A stretch of DNA of 64,000 bases from an uncultured Lachnospiraceae bacterium (GTDB lineage Bacteria; Bacillota; Clostridia; Lachnospirales; Lachnospiraceae): assembly GCA_910583615.1 (NCBI GenBank), contig CAJTXP010000008.1, positions 66,069 through 130,068 of the forward strand, written 5' to 3'. The notes under the pieces were generated by a model. The model was given only the letters and a program-made list of their open reading frames with translations, did no database searches and was not told where the DNA came from. Each line of letters opens with the position of its first letter. Positions within the stretch are counted from its first letter, which is position 1. The translations under genes and the position numbers were made by a program. Shown here one piece after another: positions 18,080 through 27,220 of this stretch.

Positions 18080-18947
18080 CAGTCTGGAGCATCATGGCCT
18101 GCTCATTGGCGGCATCCAGCCAGTCAACATACAGATTTTCTTCCACAACCTCCTCTATGGCGGCGTTGATCTCTGTAAGCAGCTCTGTCTCTCCTTTTAT
18201 TACGCCGCCTACAACGCCTTCTGCATCACAGGACAGTTCTGCGTTGGAGACTACCAGCTCCGGACGCTCTTTCATAACTTTCCGCGCCATCGCCTCATCC
18301 AGCACAGCGCCTGCCGCCGTTCCGAGCCTCAGCATCAGGACTGCTCCGGAAGCCCGTTCCGTCAGTTCCAGATAAGAGGCCGGAAGCTGTTCCGCCACAA
18401 GCTGTGCCTGAAGGCTGCCGTATTGCGCCGCCACCGTCTTTCCCTCAAAATCTTCAAGCCCTGACAGCTTTCCCTTCTGCGATTCCTTGATCAGCAGTAC
18501 CTGACGCCCCGGTTTATAATAAACCTCTGTAAAATCCATTTTTTCTTCACGGCCGGACTTCGGCAGCATACCCAGAAGCACCAGGTCCACACTCCCCTCT
18601 TCCACTGCAGCCATGCACGTTTCAAAATCCATCTCAACGAATTCTGCTTCCACCCCCAGCTTCTGCGCAATATATGACCCCAGTTCTATGTCGCTCCCGC
18701 CGTATGGAATACCGCCGGCTTCTCCGGGAATCTCAAACGCAAACGGCGCATAATCTGCCGATATGCCAATCCGGAGCTTTCCAAGCTGCCGTACGGCTTC
18801 CAGCCGGTTTCCGGCAGTTCTCTGCACCGCCTCCTGCGTCTCCCCGGACGCCGCCGTCAACGGCAGATATCCGGAGCATCCGCTCCCCATCAACGCCAGA
18901 ATCCCTGTCAGACAGGCTGCAGCAATCTTTTTCCTTTTCCAATCCAT
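18069..18947 (-). CDS. Solute-binding lipoprotein, family 3 (amino acid type)
   Basis: 292 residues. A lipoprotein signal peptide ends in the lipobox MGSGC (Cys near residue 24). The mature domain has the family 3 pattern: LRIGISADYAPFAFEI, SDIELGSYIAQKLG, VDLVLLGMLPKSGREEKMDFTEVYY and VAAQYGSLQAQL. It should bind an amino acid or similar small polar ligand outside the membrane. No permease or ATPase gene is nearby, so it either serves a transporter encoded elsewhere or acts as a sensor. It overlaps the LysR gene tail to tail. The start has AGGAAC upstream. Confidence 0.9.
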   Translation of the reverse strand: MDWKRKKIAAACLTGILALMGSGCSGYLPLTAASGETQEAVQRTAGNRLEAVRQLGKLRIGISADYAPFAFEIPGEAGGIPYGGSDIELGSYIAQKLGVEAEFVEMDFETCMAAVEEGSVDLVLLGMLPKSGREEKMDFTEVYYKPGRQVLLIKESQKGKLSGLEDFEGKTVAAQYGSLQAQLVAEQLPASYLELTERASGAVLMLRLGTAAGAVLDEAMARKVMKERPELVVSNAELSCDAEGVVGGVIKGETELLTEINAAIEEVVEENLYVDWLDAANEQAMMLQTAIP

Positions 18948-19096
18948 ATATCATGTTCCTTTCTTTCTGATTAGAACACATCTGTCTTTTCCCTCCGGCC
19001 GCCCATATGTAATCAGGCAGGGAAGAACTGCCTTCCCCGGCTCGCCGTACAGGGTGCGTGCAGCAAAGCTGCTGATTTCCTTACGCACCCCTGCGC

Positions 19097-19127
19097 AAAA
19101 AAAGCTCCGGAACCAGTATTCCGAAGC
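19097..19127 (-). terminator. Terminator downstream of tRNA-Trp
   Basis: On the minus strand the stem GCTTCGGAA / TTCCGGAGC with a five-to-six base loop is followed by seven T. It begins 5 bases after the tRNA 3' end. Confidence 0.8.
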
Positions 19128-19132
19128 CTGAA

Positions 19133-19205
19133 CAGGGACAGAAGGACTCGAACCCTCGACATTTGGTTTTGGAGACCAACGTTCTACCGACTGAACTATA
19201 TCCCT
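19133..19205 (-). tRNA. tRNA-Trp (CCA anticodon)
   Basis: A 73-base cloverleaf. The acceptor arms AGGGATA and TGTCCCT pair (one G-U), the D arm has GTTCAGTCGGTAGAAC, the anticodon stem-loop is TTGGT-CTCCAAA-ACCAA with anticodon CCA, and the T arm is GAGGGTTCGAGTCCTTC. The discriminator base is G, as expected for tryptophan. The 3' CCA tail is not encoded. A terminator follows at once. Confidence 0.96.
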
Positions 19206-19274
19206 GTATCTCTGACACTCGGATAATATACCACATAATCCATGCCATGTCAACATTTTTCAAAAATATTTATC

Positions 19275-19358
19275 GTTTCTTTTCACGGGGCGGCGGTCTG
19301 CGCCCCAGGGCTGCGTGCTCTGGGACGCAGACCACCATCCATCCCCGAGAAAAGCAAC
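19275..19358. repeat. GTTRC-type palindromic element, full copy
   Basis: The left end GTTTCTTTTCACGGGG and right end CCCCGAGAAAAGCAAC pair with two mismatches. An inner hairpin has arms GGTCTGCGCCCCAG and CTGGGACGCAGACC. It starts 7 bases after the radA stop and could double as that operon's terminator, although no T tract follows on the minus strand. Confidence 0.8.
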
Positions 19359-19364
19359 ATTTCT

Positions 19365-20735
19365 TCATATGACGATCCGCAGCGCATCCCTCACTGTGGC
19401 AACGCCTGCCAGTTCAATTCCGGTCATATTCTTTACCTGACCCAGGCTGCTCTTTGGAAGAACCGCTCTTGTAAATCCCAGCTTCTTTGCCTCCTGCACT
19501 CTCTGCTGTACCATATTGACTGCGCGGACCTCACCGCTCAATCCTACCTCTCCAAATACAATCGTCTTCTCTGAGACAGGAATGTCTTTATAGCTGGAGA
19601 TCACTGCAAGGACCAGCGCCAGATCCATGGCCGGTTCATTAAGCCTCATTCCGCCTGCAATATTTACATAGGCGTCATAACTGGACAGCGGAAGGTTCAG
19701 CCGCTTCTCCAGGACTGCCATCAAAAGGTTGACCCGATTGTAGTCCATGCCTGCAGCCGTACGCCTTGGCAAACCGAAATTTGTCCTGCATACCAGCGCC
19801 TGCACCTCCAGAAGCATGGGCCTTGTTCCCTCCATAGCACAGGCTACCACGGAACCGGAAGCCCCTTCCGGCTTTCCGCTCAGCATATATTCAGAAGGAT
19901 TCGCAACCTCCCTTAGTCCATCCTCCTGCATTTCAAATACGCCGATTTCATTTGTGGATCCAAAACGGTTCTTTACTCCGCGCAGGATCCGGTACGAAGC
20001 ATGACGATCTCCTTCAAAATAGAGCACGGTGTCTACCATGTGCTCCAGCACCCGGGGTCCTGCCACCGTTCCTTCCTTCGTCACATGTCCAACGATAAAT
20101 ATGGTAATTCCCTGCTCCTTCGCCAGACGCATCAGTACGCCGGTGGCTTCGCGAACCTGGGAAACGCTTCCGGGAGCCGAAGAGATCTCTTCCTGATACA
20201 TGGTCTGTATGGAATCAATAACCACTGCTTTCGGCTTTTCCCGAAGAACAGTTTCTTCAATGTCTGCCAGATTTGTCTCGCACAGAAGCTTCAGGGATTC
20301 CCGGAAGCTTCCGATCCTGGAAGCCCGAAGTTTGATCTGCTGCAGAGATTCCTCTCCGGAGATATAGAGAAGATCCGGAAGCCGCTCTGCCAGATTTCTG
20401 CACACCTGTAAAAGCAGCGTGGATTTTCCGATCCCCGGGTCTCCGCCCACAAGAATCAGAGAACCGGGTACGATTCCTCCGCCCAGCACCTGATCCAGCT
20501 CCGCCATTCCGGTGGAAATCCGCTCCTGTTCCCCGGATGAAATACGGTTTATGCTGACCGGACTGCTTTTGGAACTTCCTGTGCGCTTTTTTCCTGCCGT
20601 TACCCCCATTCTCTTTTCTGCCTTTGGCTCTTCCACAAAAGTATTCCAACCGTGACATGCCGGGCACTGTCCGGACCATTTGGCAGACTCGTATCCGCAG
20701 TTCTGACAGAAAAACACCATACTGCCCTTTTTCAT
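19365..20735 (-). CDS. radA: DNA repair protein RadA (Sms)
   Basis: 456 residues, normal length. N-terminal zinc finger C10-x2-C13-x10-C24-x2-C27, a RecA-like ATPase with Walker A GGDPGIGKSTLL (about 97), the RadA-specific KNRFG motif (about 255), and a C-terminal Lon-like domain ending with GEVGLSGEVRAV. It is a branch-migration helicase in recombination repair. Its ATG overlaps the clpC stop (ATGA), a coupling common in Firmicutes. Downstream is only a palindromic repeat. Confidence 0.98.
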   Translation of the reverse strand: MKKGSMVFFCQNCGYESAKWSGQCPACHGWNTFVEEPKAEKRMGVTAGKKRTGSSKSSPVSINRISSGEQERISTGMAELDQVLGGGIVPGSLILVGGDPGIGKSTLLLQVCRNLAERLPDLLYISGEESLQQIKLRASRIGSFRESLKLLCETNLADIEETVLREKPKAVVIDSIQTMYQEEISSAPGSVSQVREATGVLMRLAKEQGITIFIVGHVTKEGTVAGPRVLEHMVDTVLYFEGDRHASYRILRGVKNRFGSTNEIGVFEMQEDGLREVANPSEYMLSGKPEGASGSVVACAMEGTRPMLLEVQALVCRTNFGLPRRTAAGMDYNRVNLLMAVLEKRLNLPLSSYDAYVNIAGGMRLNEPAMDLALVLAVISSYKDIPVSEKTIVFGEVGLSGEVRAVNMVQQRVQEAKKLGFTRAVLPKSSLGQVKNMTGIELAGVATVRDALRIVI

Positions 20736-23158
20736 GCCGGCTCCTCCGGACGAACGGTCACACGAACCTTTCCATTTACTACTTTTACATCCACGTGACT
20801 GCCCTCCTGTATCTCTCCTGTCAGGATCTCATCTGCCAGCACATCCTCCAGCTGATTCTGGATCACCCGCTTCAGCGGTCTTGCTCCGTACTTTGGATCA
20901 TATCCGGTCTCCGCCAGCCATTTTCTTACGGAATCCTTAAACGATACCCGAACGGAAAGCTGACTGTAACAGCGCTTTTCCAGTTCCAGCAGCAGCATCC
21001 CTGCAATCCGGGAGATCTCTTCCTTCTGCAGTGCATGAAATACGATCGTCTCGTCAATCCGGTTCAGGAATTCCGGGCGGAAGATCTTCTTCACCTCATT
21101 CATGACGCTGTTCTTCATGAACTCATAATCCTGCCGGACATTTTCCACAGAGGCAAACCCCAGTTTCTTTGGAGATATGATCGCTCCTGCTCCTGCATTG
21201 GACGTCATGATGATAACCGTATTTTTAAAATTCACTTTTCTGCCCTGCGAGTCAGTAATATGCCCGTCATCAAGTACCTGAAGCAGAATATTGAACACAT
21301 CCGGATGCGCCTTTTCTATTTCATCAAATAATATGACCGCATACGGATTCCTTCGGACTTTTTCACTCAGCTGTCCCCCGTCATCATGTCCCACATATCC
21401 CGGCGGCGACCCGATCAGCTTCGACACGCTGTGCTTCTCCATATACTCGGACATGTCTACCCGGATCATGGCGTCTTCCCTGCCAAACAGAACTTCCGCC
21501 AGCGCTTTGGAAAGCTCCGTCTTTCCGACTCCGGTCGGACCAAGGAATAAAAAGGATCCGATCGGACGCTTTGGATCCTTTAATCCTACCCGTCCACGTT
21601 TGACCGCTCTTGCCACTGCAGTTACTGCTTCTTCCTGCCCGACTACTCTTTTGTGCAGCGTCTGCTCCAGACGTCGCAGCTTCTGCGATTCCGCTTCCGC
21701 CAGCCGCTGTACCGGAATCCTGGTCCATTTGGAAACCGTCATGGCAATCTGTTCTTCTGTCAGGGTGCTGGCTGCACGTTTTGTTTTTTTCCGATCCCGG
21801 GATGCCAGCTTCTCTTCCAGCCGCTTCACTTCCTGCCGGCATGCGCCCGCCCTTTCCAGGTTTCCTTCCATGAGTGCGGTTTCCAGCGATTCCCTCGCCT
21901 GTCCCAGTTCCTGCAGCATATCAAAACGGCTGTTTCCAGGGCTGTATTGTCCCATACGCAGTCCTGCCGCCGCTTCATCCATCAGATCAATCGCCTTATC
22001 CGGCAGAAACCGGTCATTGATGTAACGCTCTGACAGCCTGGCAGCGGCTTCCAGCGCTCCATCCGTAATCTTCACCTGATGATGCTTCTCATAGTACGGA
22101 CGCAGCCCTTTAAGGATCTCCACGGTCTGATTCACATCTGCCTCTTCCACCATAACCGGCTGGAACCTGCGCTCCAGCGCCGCGTCTTTCTCAATATGCT
22201 TCCGGTATTCCTCCAGCGTGGTGGCTCCGATGATCTGAATCTCGCCCCTTGCCATGGCAGGTTTTAGAATATTGGACGCATCCATGGCGCCTTCTGCCCC
22301 GCCGGCTCCGATGATCATATGCAGTTCATCTATAAACAGCAGTATCTCTCCCGACTGCCGTACCTCATCAATCACATTTTTGATGCGCTCTTCAAATTCT
22401 CCCCGGTATTTGGAGCCTGCCACCATCGCCGTAAGATCCAGGATACACAGTCTCTTCCCCAGAATGTTTTCCGGCACCTGCCCTGCTGCGATCCTTGCTG
22501 CAAGTCCCTCCACTACCGCCGTCTTGCCGACTCCCGGCTCTCCGATCAGACACGGATTGTTCTTGGTCCGGCGGCTTAATACCTGAAGGACTCTCTGAAT
22601 CTCTTCTCCTCTCCCGATCACCGGATCCAGTTTTCCCTCTCCTGCCAGAGCAGTCAGATCCCGGCTGTACTGATCCAGCGTCTGTGTACCCCGTCCTCTG
22701 TTCTCCTCCTTATACTCTGACGCTTTCTCTCCCATTGAGGCGATCAGTTCCGTATAAACTTCCCGCAGGCGAATGTTCATGGTATTCAGAAGGCGGGACC
22801 CCACGCATTCCCCATCTTTCAGAATTGCAATCAGAAGATGCTCTGTTCCAACAAGTTCTTCATGGAAACGCCTTGCCTCCGCCGCAGCATCGTCCAGAAT
22901 CTTTCTGGCTCTCGGCGTATAATTTCGTTTTCCGGCCACAGCCACACTGTGTTCCGGTGCAATCAGCTGCCGGATCATATCGGTCAATGCTTCTTCCGTA
23001 ACCCCTGCTCCGGCCAGCACCTGCCCGGCAGAGCCGGATGTCTCCTTTAAAAGTCCGATCAGTATATGTTCGGTCCCGATATAGGGATGTTTCAGCTGAG
23101 CAGACACTTTCTGGGCAAGTTTCAGCGCCCGTTCCGCCCTCTCTGTATAAATCTGCAT
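20732..23158 (-). CDS. clpC: ATP-dependent Clp protease ATPase subunit ClpC
   Basis: 808 residues. Two N-terminal Clp repeats (about 1-145: ERAERALKLAQKVS and IGTEHILIGLL, then GTEHLLIAIL), a first AAA domain with Walker A GEPGVGKTA, a middle coiled-coil (about 410-470) with the UVR-like QEVKRLEEKL stretch, and a second AAA domain with GPTGVGKTE and FDEIEKAHPDV. This is ClpC, the unfoldase partner of ClpP. In Bacilli clpC follows ctsR-mcsA-mcsB; here those genes are absent and a GntR-type regulator precedes it. Starts 9 bases after that regulator. Confidence 0.97.
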   Translation of the reverse strand: MQIYTERAERALKLAQKVSAQLKHPYIGTEHILIGLLKETSGSAGQVLAGAGVTEEALTDMIRQLIAPEHSVAVAGKRNYTPRARKILDDAAAEARRFHEELVGTEHLLIAILKDGECVGSRLLNTMNIRLREVYTELIASMGEKASEYKEENRGRGTQTLDQYSRDLTALAGEGKLDPVIGRGEEIQRVLQVLSRRTKNNPCLIGEPGVGKTAVVEGLAARIAAGQVPENILGKRLCILDLTAMVAGSKYRGEFEERIKNVIDEVRQSGEILLFIDELHMIIGAGGAEGAMDASNILKPAMARGEIQIIGATTLEEYRKHIEKDAALERRFQPVMVEEADVNQTVEILKGLRPYYEKHHQVKITDGALEAAARLSERYINDRFLPDKAIDLMDEAAAGLRMGQYSPGNSRFDMLQELGQARESLETALMEGNLERAGACRQEVKRLEEKLASRDRKKTKRAASTLTEEQIAMTVSKWTRIPVQRLAEAESQKLRRLEQTLHKRVVGQEEAVTAVARAVKRGRVGLKDPKRPIGSFLFLGPTGVGKTELSKALAEVLFGREDAMIRVDMSEYMEKHSVSKLIGSPPGYVGHDDGGQLSEKVRRNPYAVILFDEIEKAHPDVFNILLQVLDDGHITDSQGRKVNFKNTVIIMTSNAGAGAIISPKKLGFASVENVRQDYEFMKNSVMNEVKKIFRPEFLNRIDETIVFHALQKEEISRIAGMLLLELEKRCYSQLSVRVSFKDSVRKWLAETGYDPKYGARPLKRVIQNQLEDVLADEILTGEIQEGSHVDVKVVNGKVRVTVRPEEPA

Positions 23159-23167
23159 AATCTCCTC

Positions 23168-23539
23168 CTACTCCCCATATTCTGCATAAATCTCATCAAT
23201 CAGCTCATGAACTTCTTCCCGGGTAATATTCTTGCAGCTTCCCTTCGCCAGTATAACCAGAAGTTCTCTTTTCATTTCGCTTACTGCCTTCAGCTTATCC
23301 ACATCGACTGCCACGACCGCCCCGCTTCGCCGGTCCAGCCGGATATAGCCTTCCTGCTTCAGAAGGCTGTATGCTTTATTGACCGTATGCATGTTGATAC
23401 CGATCTCATCCGCCAGCTGACGTACGCTGGGAAGCGTATCTCCTTCCCGAAGCCTTGATGTGGCAATTCCAATGATAATCTGATCGCAGAGCTGTACATA
23501 AAATGCTTTGTCACTGTTAAAATCAATCTCCAGATACAT
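23168..23539 (-). CDS. GntR family regulator (YtrA-like), first gene of the clpC operon
   Basis: 123 residues from the ATG at 23539 (AAAGGA upstream). The GntR winged helix is LRFREGDTLPSV-like: SRLREGDTLPSVRQLADEIG, then NMHTVNKAYSLLKQEGYI. The effector part is short (about 50 residues), typical of the YtrA group, which usually controls ABC transporter operons. It is followed after 9 bases by clpC and then radA, so it probably autoregulates this operon in place of CtsR. That role is inferred from position. Confidence 0.9.
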   Translation of the reverse strand: MYLEIDFNSDKAFYVQLCDQIIIGIATSRLREGDTLPSVRQLADEIGINMHTVNKAYSLLKQEGYIRLDRRSGAVVAVDVDKLKAVSEMKRELLVILAKGSCKNITREEVHELIDEIYAEYGE

Positions 23540-23686
23540 ATTGTCACCCGTCCTTTGTAAAGCCGGAAGGCATCCCCTGACTGCCTCTTCCCGCATGAAT
23601 TTCGTATGTTATACGCACAGTATAACAGCTTTGCCGCATTCGGTCAACCCAAACGCCCGCGCCTGTGTGCTCGGCACCCGTACAGA

Positions 23687-23747
23687 GTTGCTTTTCACGA
23701 GCGCAGAGCACACAGGCCCATGGCGCAGACCTCCCGTGAAAAGCAAC
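23687..23747. repeat. GTTGC-type palindromic element, full copy
   Basis: The ends GTTGCTTTTCACG (23687-23699) and CGTGAAAAGCAAC (23735-23747) are perfect inverted repeats of 13 bases. The interior GAGCGCAGAGCACACAGGCC also pairs with GCCTGTGTGCTC just outside the element (about 23661-23672) and is nearly identical to the interior of the copy at 36889-37015. Confidence 0.8.
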
Positions 23748-23763
23748 GTACCGGCCGGAATGA

Positions 23764-23830
23764 ATAAAAACCGGCTCTGTCCGCCTCGTTTGGACCTCTT
23801 TGGTCCGCCTGCGGCAGACAGAGCCGGTTC
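23764..23830 (-). terminator. Terminator of the membrane-anchored protein gene
   Basis: On the minus strand the arms GAACCGGCTCTGTC and GACAGAGCCGGTTTTT form a perfect stem around an inner structured region with GGACC/GGTCC arms; a T tract follows. It begins 20 bases after the stop codon at 23850. Confidence 0.8.
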
Positions 23831-23849
23831 TTTTGTCCGCTCCAGTCCG

Positions 23850-25190
23850 CTAATTTTCTTCGTCCAGATCGTCCAGATCAATGATCTCCAGACCCAGATC
23901 GTCCTCGTCGTCTCTCTCTTCCAGATGTACTGGCTCCTGAAAGTCAGACTCGTTTTCTTCCAGATTTCCGGTTACATAGGAATTAGACGACGTTTCCTCC
24001 TCCGGGTCGTCATGCTCCTCCCGTTCTGGCATCTGCATCTTCCTCATGCGAAGAAACATCAGGATCAGCACATTCACCAGCAGGACGACCAGAATGATCA
24101 GAACCAGAATCGTATACAGCCGTCTGGCCATAATCCGGTCATAACGCTGAGTCTGTTCAGCTGCGTTCTCCCGAAGCCCGTTCTCCTTTTCTTCCAGTTC
24201 CAGAATATAATTCTGCTCTCCCTGATACGCCACGTCGTCAAACAACTGCAGGGAATTCTTATCATAGTCAAAACTGTACCATGCTTTTTCCCCATCCTGA
24301 TTGATTCCATAGACCAGATACCGGTTGGTATCGTCCTGGATCTCGTCCACGCCGTCAATGATCACGTGTTTCAGGGCAGGAATCACGTATTTGGGTCCCC
24401 AGCCCAGATTCACCGGCGTATAACGGGTCGGTACATGGGCATCCTCTTCCGGCTCGATAAAGATCACGTCATCCGTCCCGCTCTCCATCTGTACAAAGGG
24501 AATCACATTTCCCGTATCCGGATTATAGACGAAATCATCCCGGTAGCTTCCATTGTCGCTTCTGAGCCTTACCACGTACAGATCCAGCGTATTATGCTTC
24601 AATACCCGGCTGTCAATCCCCTGGATATCCAGGTGCACCGCTTCAAAGCCGTCAATATTATCCGGACGGCGTACATAAAACGTACGTTCGTCTATCACAA
24701 AGCTGGCGCGGGTTTCATCCTCTTCTTCCGCTTCCTCATTCTCATCTTCCGCCGCATCGTCAGAAGAAACCGGCTCTCCGCTCAGCGCGTCGATCTCCAC
24801 TCCGTCTGCGACAATGGTGCACGCCATAACTTCGACCTTCGTATCTCCATCTTCATTCCCCTGAAACCTCACGGAAAAGGACACTTCTTTACTTTCGGGC
24901 CTGCTGCTTAACTGCACGCTCCCATTTCCGCCGTTTCCGGAGAAATTATCCCCGCCGCTCCCGGACATATAGGTCAGAAGTTCCCGGTCGTAAGAAAGAG
25001 TCAGCGTCACGCTCTCCATCGGCTCATCATTTGTGACTGTATATTCAGCAGCAACCACCTCATCAGCCGTTACGGTCAATTCTGTATCTCCCTTCACGGA
25101 AGGCGCTGCCAGAACCGTCATGCCGGAGCATAACAGAAAGCCGGTCAGCAGGATTCCAGCCAGTCCTGATAAATATTTTCTGTTTTTCAT
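23850..25190 (-). CDS. Secreted, membrane-anchored protein with cohesin-like domain and acidic cytoplasmic tail
   Basis: 446 residues; I do not recognise the whole protein. A signal peptide (about 1-28, cleavage near VLAAPS) is followed by a beta-rich region (about 30-130) reminiscent of cohesin or similar adhesion folds, an acidic linker of Glu/Asp (about 145-162), a second globular region (about 165-340), a short coiled stretch, one membrane segment (about 360-382, LYTILVLIILVVLLVNVLIL) and a very acidic cytoplasmic tail of about 60 residues ending DLDDLDEEN. The layout suggests a surface protein linked to something inside the cell. Transcribed alone, with a strong terminator. Function unknown. 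Confidence 0.7.
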   Translation of the reverse strand: MKNRKYLSGLAGILLTGFLLCSGMTVLAAPSVKGDTELTVTADEVVAAEYTVTNDEPMESVTLTLSYDRELLTYMSGSGGDNFSGNGGNGSVQLSSRPESKEVSFSVRFQGNEDGDTKVEVMACTIVADGVEIDALSGEPVSSDDAAEDENEEAEEEDETRASFVIDERTFYVRRPDNIDGFEAVHLDIQGIDSRVLKHNTLDLYVVRLRSDNGSYRDDFVYNPDTGNVIPFVQMESGTDDVIFIEPEEDAHVPTRYTPVNLGWGPKYVIPALKHVIIDGVDEIQDDTNRYLVYGINQDGEKAWYSFDYDKNSLQLFDDVAYQGEQNYILELEEKENGLRENAAEQTQRYDRIMARRLYTILVLIILVVLLVNVLILMFLRMRKMQMPEREEHDDPEEETSSNSYVTGNLEENESDFQEPVHLEERDDEDDLGLEIIDLDDLDEEN

Positions 25191-25297
25191 ACAACATTCT
25201 CTCTTTCCAGGCCTGTTTCGCCTTGAACCACTACAATAAGGCTTTCACCGAAGAAAGTCAACCTGTTTCACAAAACTTTCATGAAACTTTTATGTTT

Positions 25298-26578
25298 TTA
25301 AAGGCTCTGTTCCGCTTCGTCAATAGCTTTTCCGATATCAGAACGACAGTATTTATTGTCAAAGTCCACCCATTCCGCCGCTTTATACGCATTGGCGCGC
25401 GCCGTTTTGAGATCCTTTCCGGTAGCCGTCACGCCCAGGACGCGTCCGCCGTTTGTCACAAGCTTCCCGTCCTTTTCCCTGCTGGCCGCATGGAAAACAT
25501 AATATCCTTCCCGTCCCTTAAAGTTCTCCAGGCCCCGGATCTCATACCCCTTTTCGTAGCTGACCGGATAGCCTTCGGACGCCAGCACCACGCAGACCGC
25601 CGCATTATCTTCAAACTTCAGTTCGATCTGATCCAGGGCGCCGTCCACGCATGCCTCAAATACTTCCACAATGTCATTTTTCATGCGGGGAAGCACTACC
25701 TGCGCCTCCGGGTCGCCGAAGCGGGCATTGTACTCCAGGACCTTCGGTCCCTGTTCCGTCAGCATGAGGCCGAAGAAAATGATTCCTTTAAATTCCCTTC
25801 CTTCCGCCGCCATGGCGTCCACGGTCTTCTGATAGATATGCTCCTTACAAAACGCATCCACCTCATCCGTATAAAAAGGACTGGGAGAAAAGGTTCCCAT
25901 ACCGCCGGTATTCAGTCCCTGATCACCGTCCAGTGCACGCTTATGGTCCTGGGCGGAAGTCATGGTCTTTATGGTCTTTCCGTCCACAAAGCTCAGCACC
26001 GACACTTCCCTTCCGGTCATGAACTCTTCAATGACCATCTGATTGCCGGCGGAGCCGAATTTCTTATCCATCATGATGGACTTTACGCCTTCTCTGGCTT
26101 CCTCCAGCGTATTGCAGATGAGAACGCCTTTTCCAAGCGCAAGCCCGTCCGCTTTCAGAACGATGGGCAGAGAAGCCGTCTCCAGATAAGCCAGCGCTTT
26201 TCCAGGATCGTCAAAATTCTCATACGCGGCCGTGGGAATCCCGTATTTTTTCATCAGATCCTTGGAAAATGCCTTGGAGCCTTCCAGAACCGCCGCATTT
26301 TTCCGGGGTCCGAATACCCGGATACCCTCTGCCTCAAATACATCCACGATTCCGCCCACCAGCGGGTCATCCATGCCGATCACCGCCAGATCGATCTCTT
26401 TCTCCTTTGCAAATGCAGCCAGCCGTTCAAATTCCATGACTCCGATATCCACACACTCTGCATATTCGCCGATTCCAGCGTTGCCGGGCGCACAGTAGAT
26501 CTTCTCCGCCTTCGGGCTCTGTGCCACTTTCCATGCGATGGCATGCTCTCTGCCGCCGCCGCCTACGATCAATATCTT
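25298..26578 (-). CDS. purD: Phosphoribosylamine-glycine ligase
   Basis: 426 residues from the ATG at 26578 (MKILIVGGGGREHAIAW); an in-frame start 15 bases earlier is less likely. It makes GAR from phosphoribosylamine, glycine and ATP, second step of purine synthesis. The N-terminal Rossmann motif GGGGREHA, the ATP-grasp domain (KADGLALGKGV; FGDPEAQVVLPR) and C-terminal barrel are complete. It is the last gene of purE-purM-purN-purD, 15 bases after purN. Confidence 0.98.
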   Translation of the reverse strand, partial: KILIVGGGGREHAIAWKVAQSPKAEKIYCAPGNAGIGEYAECVDIGVMEFERLAAFAKEKEIDLAVIGMDDPLVGGIVDVFEAEGIRVFGPRKNAAVLEGSKAFSKDLMKKYGIPTAAYENFDDPGKALAYLETASLPIVLKADGLALGKGVLICNTLEEAREGVKSIMMDKKFGSAGNQMVIEEFMTGREVSVLSFVDGKTIKTMTSAQDHKRALDGDQGLNTGGMGTFSPSPFYTDEVDAFCKEHIYQKTVDAMAAEGREFKGIIFFGLMLTEQGPKVLEYNARFGDPEAQVVLPRMKNDIVEVFEACVDGALDQIELKFEDNAAVCVVLASEGYPVSYEKGYEIRGLENFKGREGYYVFHAASREKDGKLVTNGGRVLGVTATGKDLKTARANAYKAAEWVDFDNKYCRSDIGKAIDEAEQSL

Positions 26579-26593
26579 CATACTTTCCTCCAC

Positions 26594-27220
26594 TTACTGT
26601 ATCTCTGTAACTGTTCCGCCGGCCACTTTGATCTTTCCGTTTGCGATCAGATCGATTGCTTTTGGCATAATCACCCACTCCGCCTCTTCCATCACCCGCT
26701 GCTGCAGGATCTTCGGCGTATCTCCCGGCCGGACCTCCACTGCCTTCTGAAGGATGATCGGCCCCGTATCCGTTCCTTTATCTACAAAATGAACCGTAGC
26801 TCCGGTCACTTTCACACCTCTTGCCAGGACGCCCTCGTGCACCTTCAGCCCATAATAATCCTTTCCGCAGAAAGAAGGAATCAGCGACGGATGAATGTTG
26901 ATGATCCGGTTCTCATACTGTTCCACGATTTTTTCCGGAATCACCACCAGACAGCCGGCCAGCACCACCAGATCGGCTTCTGACCGCTTCAGTTCCGCCA
27001 GAAGAGCATCGTAAAAAGCTTCCCGGTCCTCATAATCTTTCGGGGTAATGCAGCATGCCGGGATCCCTGCCTTTTTCGCACGCTCCAGTGCATATGCGTT
27101 CCGATTGTTGCTGATGACCGCCCTGATCTTCGCATTGGTGATCCTTCCATCAGCGACGGCATCGATAATTGCCTGCAGATTCGTCCCGCCGCCGGATACA
27201 AGAACAGCCAGTTTTAACAT
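26594..27220 (-). CDS. purN: Phosphoribosylglycinamide formyltransferase (folate-dependent)
   Basis: 208 residues, typical PurN. It transfers the formyl group of 10-formyl-THF to GAR. Visible are [13 protein letters not shown] (residues 5-17), the catalytic [10 protein letters not shown] block (Asn and His; about 108-117) and [17 protein letters not shown] with the catalytic Asp (about 135-151). It overlaps purM by 7 bases and precedes purD. Confidence 0.98.
   Translation of the reverse strand: MLKLAVLVSGGGTNLQAIIDAVADGRITNAKIRAVISNNRNAYALERAKKAGIPACCITPKDYEDREAFYDALLAELKRSEADLVVLAGCLVVIPEKIVEQYENRIINIHPSLIPSFCGKDYYGLKVHEGVLARGVKVTGATVHFVDKGTDTGPIILQKAVEVRPGDTPKILQQRVMEEAEWVIMPKAIDLIANGKIKVAGGTVTEIQ

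Noticed and set aside
23508..24911. Plus-strand frame of 467 codons opposite the anchored protein
   Set aside because: Antisense to a gene with signal peptide, membrane helix and terminator; no start signal.
25223..26983. Long plus-strand open frame (586 codons) across purD/purN
   Set aside because: It is antisense to purD and purN, which have complete enzyme motifs; the antisense protein has no recognisable pattern and no ribosome binding site.
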